Source: Saturnia japonica
Taxonomy: Eukaryota > Arthropoda > Insecta > Lepidoptera > Saturniidae
Length of the DNA: 64,000 nt
Direction: 5' to 3'
NCBI GenBank assembly: GCA_033032175.1
Contig: CM065318.1
Coordinates: 2,356,001 to 2,420,000 of the forward strand
Shown here: one piece after another, positions 21,096 through 33,824 of the stretch
Numbering within the stretch: the first letter of the stretch is position 1
How the letters are laid out: every line of letters starts with the position of its first letter
Position numbers and translations under genes: made by a program
Notes under the pieces: generated by a model
Told to the model about the DNA's origin: nothing
Seen by the model: only the letters and a program-made list of their open reading frames with translations
Database searches by the model: none

Positions 21096-22992
21096 CAGAG
21101 ATGTTCAAGATACCGTATACAAAGTATCTGGTTTACAAAATGCAAGATACTTTTAAATTAAGTATTTCAGATACCATATACAAAATACTTTATACAATAG
21201 TATCCGAAATACTAGATACAAAATACGTATCTTTGAAATACTTTTTAAAGATAAAATATATTTTTAAGAAAACTACATTTTATTGTGAACTTACGTGAAT
21301 TATTTACGAATAGATCGCGTTGAAATGTGACAAATATTATATTTTTAAGATTCTAATTGCGACTTAAGTAAAACCAGTTCTTCAAACATTAACAGTCGCT
21401 CCACTGGGCCAGAACTTGGTAAACAGGTGTTATATTTGATTTTTTTTCTTTATTGTAGGATAAGCATTTAAGCTCTTTTAAGTTGGTATCTATATTTATT
21501 CAGGTATTGCAGTATCTCTTAGTCAGCGATGCTGCAAGTAGACCCTGTGTTTTCGCCACTTGTAATAGAGGAATCGGTATACTCTAAAGATATGTAATAA
21601 GATGCTTCTTTTGACTTTTTTGTTATATCATCTTCAATATTGTCTAAAGCCTCCGATTTTTGTTTTTGAAATCTATTAATATTTCGTGTTTCAGTCAGGA
21701 TAAGTTCTTCTACATATTCTAGACATTTGCTGCACAGGCTCTAACTGCAATAACTTTTTAAAACGCCTATTTAGGTTTTCTTCAATGACATCTAGTAGAG
21801 AGCTGCAGTATTTTAGTTTTTCCATCCTATGACATTTGATGATATGTTAAATCCTTATTAGCTCAGGTAGTACAGACTCAGACAACCATAGTAAGTGACT
21901 TTTCCCTCTTGCAGGCTTTGAATAGCTTCTGTTATTGGATTTGAACAGTCCACATATACATATATAACTACTACTAAAAGTATTTTAGCAAATTTTTTTT
22001 TTACAACGTGCTAAGATACCAAACTTTAATTAACTTCAAAATTAATTAAAAAAAAGTATTTTAGATACAAGATGAAAATACGTATTTTGAAGTGAAACTT
22101 CTTTATCGACGTATGGGAGAAATTTTTGTAGCAATCGTCACGTTTTTCGGTTACGCGCCATGTTGCTTTTTTATCAAAGTTTAGTATAGTGACTTAAATA
22201 ATATAATGTAATATATTATAATAATAACAACAATATATTAGTATTGAAGTTTGGTTTGAAATAACAATAATAATATATTAATTTGAAAGTGATAAAATAA
22301 AAAGACTTATTCAAATTTAAGTGAATTTACAAGAAAAGTGAGAGTGATTATATATTTCGTTTTATAAATTCAACACGTATGAGCATGATTTTAATATTTA
22401 TTTGAGGTTAACCTCACTTTTTGATTGTAAGTATCAGTGAATTTATATAAATCTGTTAAAATTAGCAAGTATTAATAAATATGACTGTAAATCTAGTGAA
22501 CATTATTAATTCTAAAAACAATAAAAAATATAAATTAAATAATAATTTAAAAATAAAACAAAACACGATTAGAAAATAAAAATATGTATACGTACATCTT
22601 TTTTAATTATTCGTTTTTAATGATTTATTTATTCATTTTTAATTTTATAAAATCGTTGCATTTCTACAAGATTAACTGTCATCATATAATTGTATTACTT
22701 TGAAAAGATAATTCCAATTATTTATTCATAACTTGTGTAATGATAAAATAAATTACTCATTAATTGTATGCATGTCTATAATAATAAAATAGCTTTAATT
22801 TAATACGGAAAAAACTTGTTTTTTTCAGGCTTAAGCCTTATCTACCCCATTTTCGTGAAGTTGCAAATAGTAGAAAAATGATATGTCGTAAAGAAGTTTC
22901 ACTTCTTACCTGTGTACTCTGGTACACACACATATTTTTTGTATCTTATGATGTATTTCAGATACTTGTATTTTAAATAAGTCACATATCTG
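21096..22992 (-). mobile_element. hAT-type transposon remnant with 8 bp target duplication
   Basis: The termini start CAGAGATG (21096) and, reverse-complemented at 22992, CAGATATG. The flanks TTAATGTG (21088-21095) and TTAATGTT (22993-23000) match in 7 of 8 positions, the length expected for hAT. Subterminal regions are full of 'gatac' and 'agtatc' words. On the minus strand at 21960-21480, decayed frames read VDCSNPITEAIQSLQEGKV, RNINRFQKQKSEALDN and similar, which fits the transposase part before the dimerisation domain. A separate 817 bp element interrupts it. Confidence 0.7.
22089..22905. mobile_element. 817 bp element with palindromic inverted ends, nested in the hAT
   Basis: GAAGTGAAACTTCTTTA (22089-22105) is exactly reverse-complementary to TAAAGAAGTTTCACTTC (22889-22905), and the next bases (tCGACgTAT and CGACATAT) still pair. 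The first 13 bases of each end are a palindrome in themselves (GAAGTGAAACTTC, centre mismatch). The interior is AT-rich and noncoding. I cannot place its superfamily. A clear target duplication was not seen. Confidence 0.7.
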
Positions 22993-23336
22993 TTAATGTT
23001 CTATAAAAATTATCAATATTACTTCTAGAAATAAAAAAAAGTTCTAAAAAAATTTTTTCTTATATTTTCAACAGTTTCTGATCAAATTTTGTAGAAGGGA
23101 AGTTTACATCGTACTATAATTGAGAGGCTATAAGAATCTTTAATAAATCATTATAAATCGTAGATTAGAATATTCAACCAATTTTGATGAAAATTGTACA
23201 CGGGAAATGCATGACATTACTCAATTGATACGACATATGAATTATCAATAATATGAGTAAAAATAAAATACGGGATAAAAATAACTACTGCGTAGTAAAA
23301 AACGCGTGCGGAGCCGCGATCACACCGCTAGTATAT

Positions 23337-24564
23337 TTATAAAAATAATTAATTAGTAACGTATAACAAGATCAAATTAATAACGGATTTATTTGTCTAA
23401 GGTTCATGTTTATAATTTGTTTGTTAACGGTACCCTAAAAACTTTTAAGCAAACAAACAAACCCCTGTGTATTAGAATGCACCCATACACAGAAAAGCCA
23501 ACGATCACGATAATTGATGTATCTGTAACGTAAATGTTATGCAAGGTAACACACACACTTGTAAAAGCTTTGGAGCCATCTTCTTATCTATATATGACTC
23601 TATACAATTTATCTGTCTGTTATAACTGACAACTATTAGATTACCATAAAAAGGAATAAATAAAAGTTTAAAAAATTGTAAACCGACTAAAAATATACGA
23701 AATAACTATTCAAAAAAGTATATTATTGTTATGTTAAACTTTTCCGTTTAAACCTTATTTTACACGACTGATAGTCAGAACTGCCGATAGCGGACGTGCG
23801 GGTACTCTCATTAAAGCTCAAATTTTAATAGGCTGGTGTTCCAGTTTTTAGGGGGATCTTGAGGTGACATGTTGTGGTATTTATTTTTAATTCATTAACT
23901 TAGATATTTTGACCCTATACTATTTACTATTGACAGAATTTTGCGTGAAATAATTTGGTTCTTGTGCATAATATGTGAAGTGGATAATAAACATAAGTTG
24001 AGAGCATGCACTTTGAGATGTCAAAAAAACTCCCTAGACAATTCTGTCAAGAGAGACACTTTCTTGTTAGAAGACCCCACTTTGTATAGGTAATAGAAAA
24101 TTTTACGAAAGCCTAAAAACATTGACACTGGCATGTGCTTTTTGTGGCACCAAAACAAGAAGAAAAAACTGACATTTAAACTGCCGATAGATAGCGCTAG
24201 CAGTATTTATAAAAGCTGAAATATACTTAGTATAAAATTGATTTTCTGTCGTTTGATATATTTTATTTATATTAAATATTGTAGTACATACTCGTATATT
24301 TATATTAATGAACTTAAAATGGTGTCCTCTTTTATTTGACATTTCACTCGATAAGATAGCATAAGAAATTAGAGATCCCCACTTCTTTGATTACCTACAT
24401 ATTGAATTTGTTCGACTAAAATGTAGCCTTTGTCACCCAGACGAATATATTGTACAATTATATATATTATATGGTGTATACTAATAACGAATCGATTCAC
24501 TTCTCATTCGTCCAAATCAGACGAGGAGTTTAGGAGCTACGGTGGAACATACGTAAATACAAAT
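23337..24564. other. Intergenic; fragment shared with 40730-40990
   Basis: 'aaaaacattgacactggc' (about 24114-24131) and 'gcactttgagatgtca' (about 24008-24023) reappear in reverse at 40850-40945. This marks an unnamed dispersed repeat. Otherwise AT-rich with no gene. Confidence 0.35.
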
Positions 24565-24700
24565 AAATATAGGGTCAGGGGTTGAAAATTTGTAACGCGC
24601 TAATTATATTTATGGTATTACAAGCGTCCATAGGTTACGGTAGCCGTTTACCATCAGACGGGCTGTATGCTTGCGCCACTTTCTTGTTAAAAAAAGCATA
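24565..24700 (+). repeat. Interspersed repeat S, best + copy
   Basis: 'gggttgaaaatttgtaacgc', 'gtattacaagcgtccatagg' and 'agccgtttaccatcagacgg' then 'gtatgcttgcgccac' give the fullest copy in the window. Confidence 0.6.
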
Positions 24701-25334
24701 GATCGTTTCCAAGCTAAATAAATTATTAAAAAGGAAACAAAAAATCCGACTGCAACAAAAAACAAGTCTCAATTTTTTTTTCTATTTTTGCATTTTATTT
24801 GATTCCCAGACGTCGTACTTAAATGTTATATAGCCTATGCCACTCCCACAATTACAACGAATCTAACGACACCTTGTATACTAAATTTCATCAAGCTGTT
24901 TAGGCTAAAGAGCGTGCCAAAGAAGTAGACATTAGACATACGCTCGAAAAACATAACCTGCCTTCTTAGCAGTCAGGTAAAAACATAACTCTTTCTTTTC
25001 CTTCGGGTAAAAAGGTATCATATACAGTTCTTATGTACAAACAAAGTGATCGAAACTTTTTTTGTAGATTAATGGAATAGACAGAATTTAATTATTACAC
25101 AGATTTAAAAAAATTGAACTATTTTTTTCTCATTTAGGTACTTACCTACTTACTTCTTTCTTTTTCACGGTCGGGTTTCGCCCGCAAGGAGTTAATCTCG
25201 TTAATCCTCATACGCATATTTTATTGCTTACATATTTGTTTTGGATGAATAATTTCAATAAATTTAAAACCACGTTAGGGTATCGCACTTATTCTAATAC
25301 GTTAATGTTCGGTTAAAATGACAGATATATTATT
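24701..25334. other. Intergenic, AT-rich
   Basis: No gene. Fragments such as 'aaatttcatcaagctgttta' look like parts of old LINE/SINE tails, but boundaries are unclear. Confidence 0.25.
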
Positions 25335-25448
25335 ATACTAGTTGTGCTCGCGACTTCGTCCGCGTGGTGTATTTCGTGTATGAAACACAGCAATTACTTA
25401 GAAACCTCCCCTCACCTCAATCTCACCTTCCGAAATTTGAACGGTATC
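25335..25448 (+). repeat. Repeat L start (TAGCTGTGCTCGCGACTTCG type)
   Basis: 'actagttgtgctcgcgactt' then 'cgtccgcgtggtg' is the signature start of the L family, which recurs at 32940, 33825, 36945, 37315, 60306, 61144 and 63554. Confidence 0.6.
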
Positions 25449-26045
25449 CTTAGAACTGACTACACTGTTAGCCTTAGGGGCCCTATCCAAAAACAGAGCC
25501 GCTGCGGCTTTTACAGCTTCACCGAACTTGGGGGCGAACGCTTAGGGCACTCAGCCGCGAAAGTTTGTGACGACCCGCACGAGGGTGCCAGAGTGGCCCA
25601 ACCTCGGCTTGGGCGGTCGTCGCGAATGCGAAAAGGTCGCGATCTATCTAATTCCCTAATCCTAAGAGAATTCGAACTAACTAACATATACTCATATGCA
25701 CGCTCCCCTCCTCCTGGGAGGAAGGAGGGGACCATGCGTATGTGTATATGTAATCGGAATGGGTTTTCTACACTAACTAGCGCATTAGTCTAACTAGCGC
25801 AAAAAAAGAAAAAAAAGGTCCCTTACAGAACCTATGTACCTGTGTGGTGTGCACGTGTGTGTGTTCATACGTGTGTAATGTTGTATGTGGGTAGCTAAGT
25901 GTTGCACGTATAGTGTCACTTGTATCGCGCGGGCGGCTGCCTGACCCAAGGACTTCACACCGAGGAACGGGCCTAGGCTTGGGATAATAATGCTTTATAG
26001 TATGTCTGCTTAGTGTAATTTAATAAAAATCTTGATAGCGCAAAC
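25449..26045 (-). repeat. Retroposon R, longest copy
   Basis: This has the same order of blocks as 35920-36395: 'agaactgactacactgttag', 'gcggcttttacagcttcacc', 'ttgggggcgaacgc', 'cactaactagcgc', 'agaacctatgtacctgtgtg' and 'gggcggctgcctgaccca'. On the minus strand it ends at the site where poly(A) is found in other copies, so it is the 3' part of a poly(A) retroposon, probably a LINE 3' UTR. The 149-codon frame across it is not a gene. Confidence 0.6.
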
Positions 26046-26329
26046 AACAAACAACGGCATCTATCGTAGAAAATTTAGATCCAATAGATATTTTTCATTC
26101 TTTTAAAAATTTAAAAATAACGTTAAAATTTATGTAAAAACATTAAAAGATAATAATGAAAGCTCAGCCTTAAATTATTAATATAAGTGTTTACAGAAAA
26201 TATTGAAAAATACAGAAAATACAATAAATATCAAATCAATTTCATCATAATTTAAACCAAGCCGTACAGCGCCACCTTCAGGAAAATATAAGAAAACTCG
26301 TTTCGATTTACTGCTATTTTGAAAATTAT
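26046..26329. other. AT-rich intergenic
   Basis: No feature recognised. Confidence 0.2.
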
Positions 26330-26620
26330 GTAAAGATAAAATAATTTGTTTTATTATAAGTATAGACTAACGATAAGATGACAATATTTTTGGAACAAAG
26401 TTCTTTAACCCAGCTTGCGGTAGAAGTTGACCTGTAGAAATCGTCAGGTAAGGAAAAAGGGTTACTTCCCCTCCGTGTGACTTGAAAATTTTCTTTAAAA
26501 TCTCTTTTAAAAAAACCGAAATCAACGGGACTCGAGCTTTCGACCATTGGTATTGTATATATGCCAGTGCGTACAAATTTGGTCTCTATACCGCTAGGCC
26601 AATTCGACGACGAGCATATT
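26330..26620 (-). mobile_element. tRNA-derived SINE, third type
   Basis: On the minus strand the head (about 26605-26520) has an A box TGGCCTAGCGGTA and a B-box-like AGCTCGAGTCCCG. A body follows to about 26330. The head differs from those of T1 and T2. No complete tRNA fold was found. Confidence 0.5.
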
Positions 26621-27671
26621 AGTGAAACTCAGGACTTGCATTAACCGTTTTATGGCACATTTTAAATTTTAACGGTTATTGTTGAGGTTTAGTAATTTAT
26701 TGTTTTACAGTTCAGTAATTTTACTATGCTGATACTTTTAAATCAATTTAACTGTAGAAATATATTGGAACAAAGTTATTTGTTATACCCTCTCCATGCG
26801 ACTTTCATTCTCTCTCCTCTCTCTTTTTTTCCCTCGTTCTGTTATATACGAGTGTGTGTTGAGAGAATCGAGATTCCAGCAGACAAACTATGTTCCTGAT
26901 ATTTGTGTATATCTGTTCCGCCTTGTACTTTTTCTTTTCTATTTTATAAACCAGTAATTATTTAATAATTAGTCAATTATTGAAATTTACTTTTTTAGTC
27001 GCGCTATAAAATTATGGGTGTAAATTTGTACGATGCGCGCGAACATTGTAACTAAAAGACTAGATTATGAAGTTGCTTGCTAAATCTATAGTTTTAGTTG
27101 CGGGGCTGTGCAAATTTCGACCAATAGAATTGCATCACTAGGTTTTTATACAGTTCTATGGGTAGAAAGGAGACGGATGCTCTTTCATACAGACATGGAC
27201 CTGGGTAAAAAAAAGAGTTGTAAAAATATGAAAACAGTGTAAATTAATAGCTAATGCATTAATATTTCTTTATAAGCTTGTGGTGTAAACAGTCATTCCG
27301 CATAAACAACTGAAGCCACAATCTCATAATCAACATTTCATATTAATTAAAATCTCTCCTAAGGAAATAATTTATTCTGCATCTCTATTAAAACCTTTTC
27401 GCAGTTAAACCTGCTTACGCCAAATATAATATACATAATTTATAAATCGAATATTATTAGTTGTAAACCATTTGGGAGCTTAAAATCCTCGCTGTTTCTT
27501 ATAATTACGTGCAATTAAGTTGTCATGTGTCAAATTTTGAAAGATTTTCGGTGCGAGCGCAACCGCGGGCGCAACCGAGGGCGGGAGCTGTTACTAGCTA
27601 ATACGGTCACAGTCAAAGGTTAAGTCCGTGAGTACATTTAAGTAATATAGTAATGTAAGCGAATTATTTCA
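26621..27671. other. Upstream region of cuticle gene 1
   Basis: AT-rich with no ORF of note. A GC-rich patch at about 27547-27590 has two 'gcgcaaccg' units and 'gagggcgggagctg'. Its position, about 100 bp upstream of the TATA box, would suit a regulatory element, but no factor can be assigned. Confidence 0.3.
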
Positions 27672-27679
27672 TATAAATA
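27672..27679 (+). promoter_or_regulatory. TATA box of cuticle gene 1
   Basis: TATAAATA, 69 bp upstream of the start codon. With a start site about 30 bp downstream this leaves a 5' UTR of roughly 40 bp, usual for cuticle genes. Confidence 0.7.
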
Positions 27680-27740
27680 GAACGCAGACTACATATTCCG
27701 TACATTCGGAGTTCATCCCGTGTTTAATCAACAGCTTAAC

Positions 27741-30582
27741 ATGAAGCTGGTAATTTTATTTATTTATTATTATTTACTTTACACTTACTAGAATGTAATA
27801 CTTTAAAATAAATATAATGTTTTTGCTGTATATCATTTTCAATAATTAGTTTAAACATGCTGGTGTGAAATTCTTGAAATGTGTGAAAAATATTTAATCC
27901 ATTTAAATAGCTAGATTATTTGCAATACCATTTTTGTAAAAAATAAATTTATAGAAAGAAAAAATTTTGCCCCGTAATTTTAGAATATTCATAATTAATA
28001 TTAATTTATACTACAAGTTATTTTACAATTTCATTATTTTGAATTGCCTTTAATCTTTTTATAACATTTTCTTTTGGTTGTTGCGCAAAAGCATTACGGT
28101 GTTTATTGTATTATATTCTTCTCATTTGATATTTATTTTGCAATATTGATTTTATTTGTGAGATATATGATTTGTAATAATATCGCTTTTTTTTATTTTC
28201 AGCTCATAATTTTGTCAGTAGTAGCGTGCAGCTATGCTGCGAAGCTGGACAGGACTTATCTTCCTCCTGCAAGCGCTGCAACAGCTGGAGGTAGTCCTGG
28301 ATCTCTTAGTGCACCTGGAAACGGACCCTCTGGGGTTACTTCTGGCTCCCTTGCATATACTGGCAGTCCTTCTGGTAATATTGGACCCGGCCAATCTTCT
28401 TTCGGCAAATACTTAGCGCCTACACTCGGACAGCAATCTGTCTCCAGCTTCGGCCAACCGGATATCTCGATCACTAATCAACCAACTGGCCAAGAACTTA
28501 ACCAGCCTTCTACATTTGGATTTCAGACTTCCTCTTCTCAGTATAAACGACCTGAGGGAGAAACAGGTTTTGGTAAACCCAACACTGATGGTTCTACTTT
28601 TGCAAAAACTCCAGCTGGATTCAATCAGACTCCAACCTCCTTTGGTCAATCCCCTCAAGAGCAAATTGACTTCCAGAGATACCAACCAGAACGTGCACGT
28701 GCGTCCATCGACAAAAACGCCGAGATCCTACGATACGACAATCAAAACGATGGTGAGACTTTCGCCTATAGCTTCGAAACTTCAAACGGAATCTCTGCTG
28801 AGGAGTCCGGTATTGCTACAAACGGTGTGAGGGCTCAGGGTAGCTTCGCGTACATAGACGATGATGGCCAAATTATAAGAGTGACTTATACTGCCGACGA
28901 GAATGGTTATCAACCACAAGGCGACCATTTGCCAACTCCTCCTCCCATCCCTGAAGAAATTTTGAGGTCCATTGAACAGAACGCGAGAGCAGCTGCCGCT
29001 GGAACCCAAGAAGGTAATTATTTATTTATTAACGCCAAGTTTAGTGAAATAATGTTAAAGTGTCGCATAATTTGTTTCGCATTTAAAGGCACAACTCTCT
29101 CAATTTTCATTAACATCGGCTTAACCGTAAATATTTAATGAATGAATTCCTTTTCACATATATAATATTAGTCAGTTATTAGCCAAAAAAATTTTACGAC
29201 GGAAATTTTCGTGTTGTACCACTTTTTGTAATATTGTCGCTGTCTAAAACATCTTTACCTTAGTGTCATCTGTAGTCGATAAAAAATATTAAATAGATAG
29301 CAAAATTAGTTGTGATTTTGTTACATTTACTTTAGAGTATCGATTTCTTCTTGGAATCACATACAAAAAATGATTTTAAATGCTTTAAATACTGTTTAAG
29401 ATTCTAAACTTTATCCTTCCATTCCTTTAAATGTTTATTATTTATCATCAGTTATTATAGGTTCTTGAATTGCCATTAGGTACTCAATTGTTTTTATATG
29501 GAATTATTCATCATCATCATTATTACTTAAGATACTTAATTGTGTTAGGTTCTACAATAAACGTCCCAAGAACATGACTGATTTGCCGAATAATAAGTTT
29601 AAGAATGATGTTTCAACACCATCAAGTGACTCCTTTTCTGTAAATTCTCATAAAATTATTACAACTCTAAACAATACATATATAGAAAGAAAATTTTGAT
29701 AAACCCAATCGAGTTTCTTGTGGGCTCTTTGATAGTGCCTTCTTAGAGGGTCTAAATTAAATTTTTTGTTTTTAAATTATTACAGGTGCTTACAATCCTG
29801 ATGAAAATGTATACACACCACAGCAGTTCAACGGAGTTGCTTCAACCTACCAGGATCAAGGTCGCGGTGTCTCTCAAAATACTTATCCCCAATCTCAAGG
29901 TCAGAGTTCGACTTCTCAATTCGGTTCTCCATCCTTTATTGGATCTGACGTTTCAAGAAAAACCCTATTAAGTGGATCGCCTAATTTCCAAGGACCCAAC
30001 AAACCCAGCCAATCAGCACCAGGGTTCACCCAGAACGGAGATAGTTTGACTCAATCTGGTTATCAGTACAGTCAACCTCAGGCAACTGCACAGTTTGGTC
30101 GTCCATCAGCATCCTCAAGCCAAACAACTGGACAGTACCGGCCAGAATCTGCACCAAGTGGTCAACCTCAAGGATCACTTGTAGGATCATCTCCAAGGGT
30201 TACTGATAAAGGATTCGCTCCATCAGGATCTAACGGTCAAGCTTCTGTAAGACCTTCAGCAGGTTTTTCACCAAGTGCCAAGCCAAAAGCGTCTATTACT
30301 GAACCTATCGCAACTTTTAATGGCTTTGGTCAGAGCCCCTCGGTTTCCGCAACCAAAGGTTCTGGACAATACCAGCCTTCTCAGTCTGACTCTGGATCCT
30401 CAATGCCAGCCCAGTCTTCTCCTTACCAATATAACCGTCCTGGTCAAAAAACTGCAACACCCCAACAAACAGCTACACAGCCTAGCTTCAGTTCCACGGA
30501 TGAGCAGAGTTCGTCCACTCAGAACTTCGGAGCTCCCCGTCAACCACCAAGCTTCACTGATGAAGAAGGATACAAATATTAA
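27741..30582 (+). CDS. RR-1 cuticular protein with long G/S/Q/P-rich tail (538 aa)
   Basis: An extracellular structural protein that binds chitin. Exons 27741-27749 (MKL), 28203-29013 and 29786-30582 join with consensus sites: CTG|gtaatt, ttttcag|CTC, GAAG|gtaatt, ttacag|GTG. Together they give 1617 nt with no stop before TAA at 30580-30582. Signal peptide about 1-16 ([15 protein letters not shown]); the mature start is [11 protein letters not shown], as in lepidopteran pupal cuticle proteins. A Gly/Ser/Gln-rich spacer precedes the R&R chitin-binding domain at about residues 186-243 ([14 protein letters not shown] ... [16 protein letters not shown]), of RR-1 type. [11 protein letters not shown] follows, then an unusually long low-complexity tail ending EEGYKY. 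The second exon stays open past the donor to 29138, but only the spliced frame continues in exon 3. It is paralogous to the gene at 45404. It is expected to be hormone-timed in epidermis; this is family knowledge. Confidence 0.93.
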
Positions 30583-30753
30583 AACCAAAGGCAACGATAG
30601 AGAAAATGTAAATTATTTAGACAATGAAAAATGGGCATTAAAAATATTTAAAAAAAATGTATAATATAAATATTTTATACTATTTTTGTATGTAGGTACC
30701 TCATACAAAATGTGTAGAATAGTGTTATTAAAGAAATCACCGTGTGATTATAA

Positions 30754-30759
30754 AATAAA
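30754..30759 (+). terminator. Polyadenylation signal of cuticle gene 1
   Basis: AATAAA, 172 bp after the stop codon, followed by T/A-rich sequence. Confidence 0.65.
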
Positions 30760-30779
30760 GTTTTTAATATAAAATAATT

Positions 30780-31399
30780 GGGTTTCTTTTTAAAAACCAT
30801 TTCAATTCCACTACCACAGACTTTTGCTTACAATGTATAGATCAGTAATAGACTGAATAAGACCAGACTAAAAATGGAATACACCAGTGTGCGTATTATT
30901 TTGTTAATTTTCTTTGTTATACGAGCTACATCCAGTTAAGTACACGTCATACGTACGTACATGTATGTATGTACCATGTATAATACCATTGGTATACTAA
31001 AGATAATTAATGCATTCCGTAGAATGTAGTCATTGTTTTTTATTATTTTCAATCAAAGTTATTCGTAGGTAAATTGATCCTTATAAAATTCGTAATAATA
31101 ATTATAATGTATCTATTATCTTTCCCTATCACAGTGTATACTTTTATATATCCTACCAAACGTTAATATGTAAATAGTTATTAGTATCTTTAAAAGTATT
31201 AATTAATTTATTTATTTATTTGAATACTTACATAATAAACACTAAAACAAGTAAAGAAAAATAGACAAAGAACATTGCTTAGTGCTACTATAATTAAAAG
31301 TGTAGACTACATGATAAATAGAATATAGCGAGTAACAAGAAACAGAAGAGAGATCAAATTAAAAGTAATAAACAACATAAATTTTAATAAATAATAAAC
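30780..31399. other. Intergenic between cuticle gene 1 and a LINE end
   Basis: AT-rich. The segment 30951-30976 alternates ACGTACGTAC and ATGTATGTATGT. The (TTTA)n at about 31200-31222 is probably the tail of the LINE copy that follows. Confidence 0.35.
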
Positions 31400-32085
31400 T
31401 ACTGGATCAAAATTATTCTTCTAAGTGAGCAAAATATTTTTTGATTGCCGGGACGTCGTCATTTAAAATGTCTAGCTTGTTAGATTTATGGAGTATGTTA
31501 ACAAGTCTTGTTATTCGCGCTATGGGAGCATTATACCCAAAGTTTCAAACAACTTCTTCTGTTGCAAACAGATTAAAACTAGCTGGCCTTGGCAATTTTC
31601 TTGGAACAGTAAATGATAAAGACGATAAAAGATTCGGTGCCTCTATGGAGCCTTTAATCAACTTGGTGAGAAAAACAACGTCTAGCATGCGTCTTCGATT
31701 AGTTAATGTGCATATATTAAAGTGTTTCAGACGGTCGCCATAACTTTGCAGTATCTTACCTAAGTAACAAGCATAAGTAAGATGCCATAGAAATCGCTTC
31801 TGTACTCGCTCCACTTTATTATTATAAACATCGTAGAAGGGATTCCATGCAGTACTACAGTATTCCATTATACTACGCACCAGCGCATTGTATAGTAAAA
31901 TTTTTGTGCTTGGGGATTTGAAGTCCTTGCAGTTGCGCAGTACAAAACCTAGACGCCTGAATCCCCTTGAGACGATGTCATCTATGTGAATGTTTAAACG
32001 AAGTTTACTGTCCAGAATGATGCCCAAATCGCGGATATGAGACACATTTAAAAGTGTATTGTTCCCAATATTCTATTCTCTAAAA
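31400..32085 (-). mobile_element. LINE 3' part, same family as 10995-11830
   Basis: Minus-strand reading from about 32080: HIRDLGIILDSKLRLNIHID, ALVRSIMEYCSTAWNPFYD, NKVERVQKRFLWHLTYA and NRRRMLDVVFLTKLI. A TGA interrupts near 31545, after which the frame continues NFGYNAPIARITRLVNILHK to a stop near 31420. It is 5' truncated and nonfunctional. The right-hand end lies downstream of cuticle gene 1. Confidence 0.8.
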
Positions 32086-32939
32086 AAATATATCATATAA
32101 TTAGTTACTGGAGTATAGTATTTACATTTATCCGAAAACCTGTGAATACCGAAGAATATAAATGTTTATACAGTAAGTATATGAAACTTATCAAATAGTA
32201 TAGAATAAGTAGGTAATCCAAAAAATATAAATAATTAACAGGTGCCTGTCCGCTTCGGTGAGAGTTTTGTTATATATTTATAAAAATATCATAGTTTGTC
32301 CTAAACCACGACACAAGCGACTTCTTTGCCTATCATTTAAATCCGTCAAGCCGTTTTAGCGTGAAAAGCTAATAGCTGATAGAATACAATAAAGCACATT
32401 TCTTGGTATATCATATTGCTTATTGTACTGCTTGATGCTAATATCACCAAGTTGCTGTTGGAACTGATTCTGGAACATGCTAGAAAGAAAATATTAGGCT
32501 TGAAACTAAAATTTGTTATACCCTATTATAACCTTTGTTCAATTATGGTAAACGTTGATTTATGTGTTTAATTAATTGTGTCGAGGAGTATCAATACCGA
32601 GCATCAAATACCTAAATCAGTCCCTAATAATAGGTATTATTTCTCATAAAATCTTTGCCACAACTTTTCTTTAACTCGGGAGTTGAATTTCTAGAAATTT
32701 CTTTTTAAATGATGCCTACAATATAAAGACAATATCCTCTCTATAAATTTCTATCCTTAGTAATTTGGGTTGGGTGATGATGAGCCAGTTAGGACCTTGC
32801 CTTTTCTAAAGATTTACTGATGGGCTGGCAGACGTTGTTCTGCTTTTTTCGGTAATTAATAACCCAACGGCAGTGCCACCTGTCGGATCCTAACATATCT
32901 GTAAATCATCGTCTTGATAAAACATTTATCTATACAATT
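32086..32939. other. Intergenic, nothing recognised
   Basis: AT-rich. No coding or clear repeat structure was identified. Confidence 0.2.
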
Positions 32940-33415
32940 ATTAAAATTGAAGTGTCTGTTTGTAATGTCAAAATAATAGTTTTTTACTAAATGCATATGA
33001 AAGTATATAACGATACCTCTAACAAAGTCTGTTTGTTCTGGGTAATCTCTGAAGTAGTTGGACAGATTTTAACGGGACTTTCACTCATATATAGCTGATA
33101 TAGGGAGTAACTTAGACTATTTTTTTTTTAGAATTAAAAATAATTAGGATTTTGCATTAAAAAAAAACGGTGAATCAATTCGGGCTCTCGCTGAGTAAAC
33201 CATAAGAGATATAGCAAATTAATGTACTTAGTACGTCATGGTAGGCATTAAAAATACCTACAAAATAGCCAGGGAGAGTATACGTCTATCTTCTAAGAAA
33301 CCCCACAATAAGCAGTTTTTGTCTTTAAATTCGCCGTGAACGGGGAGCAAGATTCGTGCGGGCATTCTTTAGTCCACGTGACCGAAGCCACGGGCACAGC
33401 TAGTTTAATATAAAC
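32940..33415 (-). repeat. Repeat L, left arm of a facing pair
   Basis: In reverse orientation: 'gccacgggcacagctagttt' at the right end, 'agtatacgtctatcttctaa', 'taaaccataagagatatagc' and 'gggactttcac' toward the left. Complementary to 33825-34265. Confidence 0.65.
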
Positions 33416-33824
33416 GCGTATCTAATCAGGAAACATTATTTTAATACTGATGCAGTAATTTACAAATAACGAAATCACTAAAATTTAATTTAAGTATGTC
33501 ACGAAGTACCAAATTAATATATTTAAATCTAATATTAACGGTAATTTAAAAGATGAGTAGCGTTGACGGGTTACCAAACGATAAAATACGGTAACGTAAA
33601 AAAATCACTCTTAAATTGCAACATTTTAATTGATGCCTATCGCATGTACACAATCTCTTCTGGTGTTATGCGAAGATGCGATTGAAAACGCGCCAGGCCT
33701 AGAACAGGACTGGTCATTCGCAACCGTTGGTACATAATAATAGGATGTAAAAATTTAGAAGTTATTGTAGATACCTAACAGTACCTTGAAAGTTGATAGT
33801 GAGATTCATTTCGTTTATGGGATA
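33416..33824. other. Spacer of the L inverted pair
   Basis: AT-rich, 400 bp, no recognised feature. Confidence 0.25.

Larger units (their letters stand above)
20690..23336. repeat. Old dispersed repeat split by a hAT element
   Basis: The left part (20690-21087) has 'ggcttgaccgatcctta' and 'aaattttgtacacggga'. The right part (23001-23336) has the related 'aaaattgtacacgggaaatg' and ends 'ggagccgcgatcacaccgct', close to the reversed AGCGGTGTGATCGCGGCTCC end common to lepidopteran repeats. The hAT element with its 8 bp duplication sits between them. Confidence 0.5.

Noticed and set aside
25344..25793. 149-codon open frame
   Set aside because: It lies across the junction of repeats L and R; the other R copies do not keep the frame.
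28234..29009. Overlapping frames on both strands of cuticle gene 1
   Set aside because: They are shadows of the G/S/Q/P-rich coding exon, with no independent signals.
28074..29138. Single-exon 354-codon version of cuticle gene 1
   Set aside because: It reads through the 5' intron and past a good donor at 29014. The MKL first exon and the in-phase third exon give a complete, typical cuticle protein.
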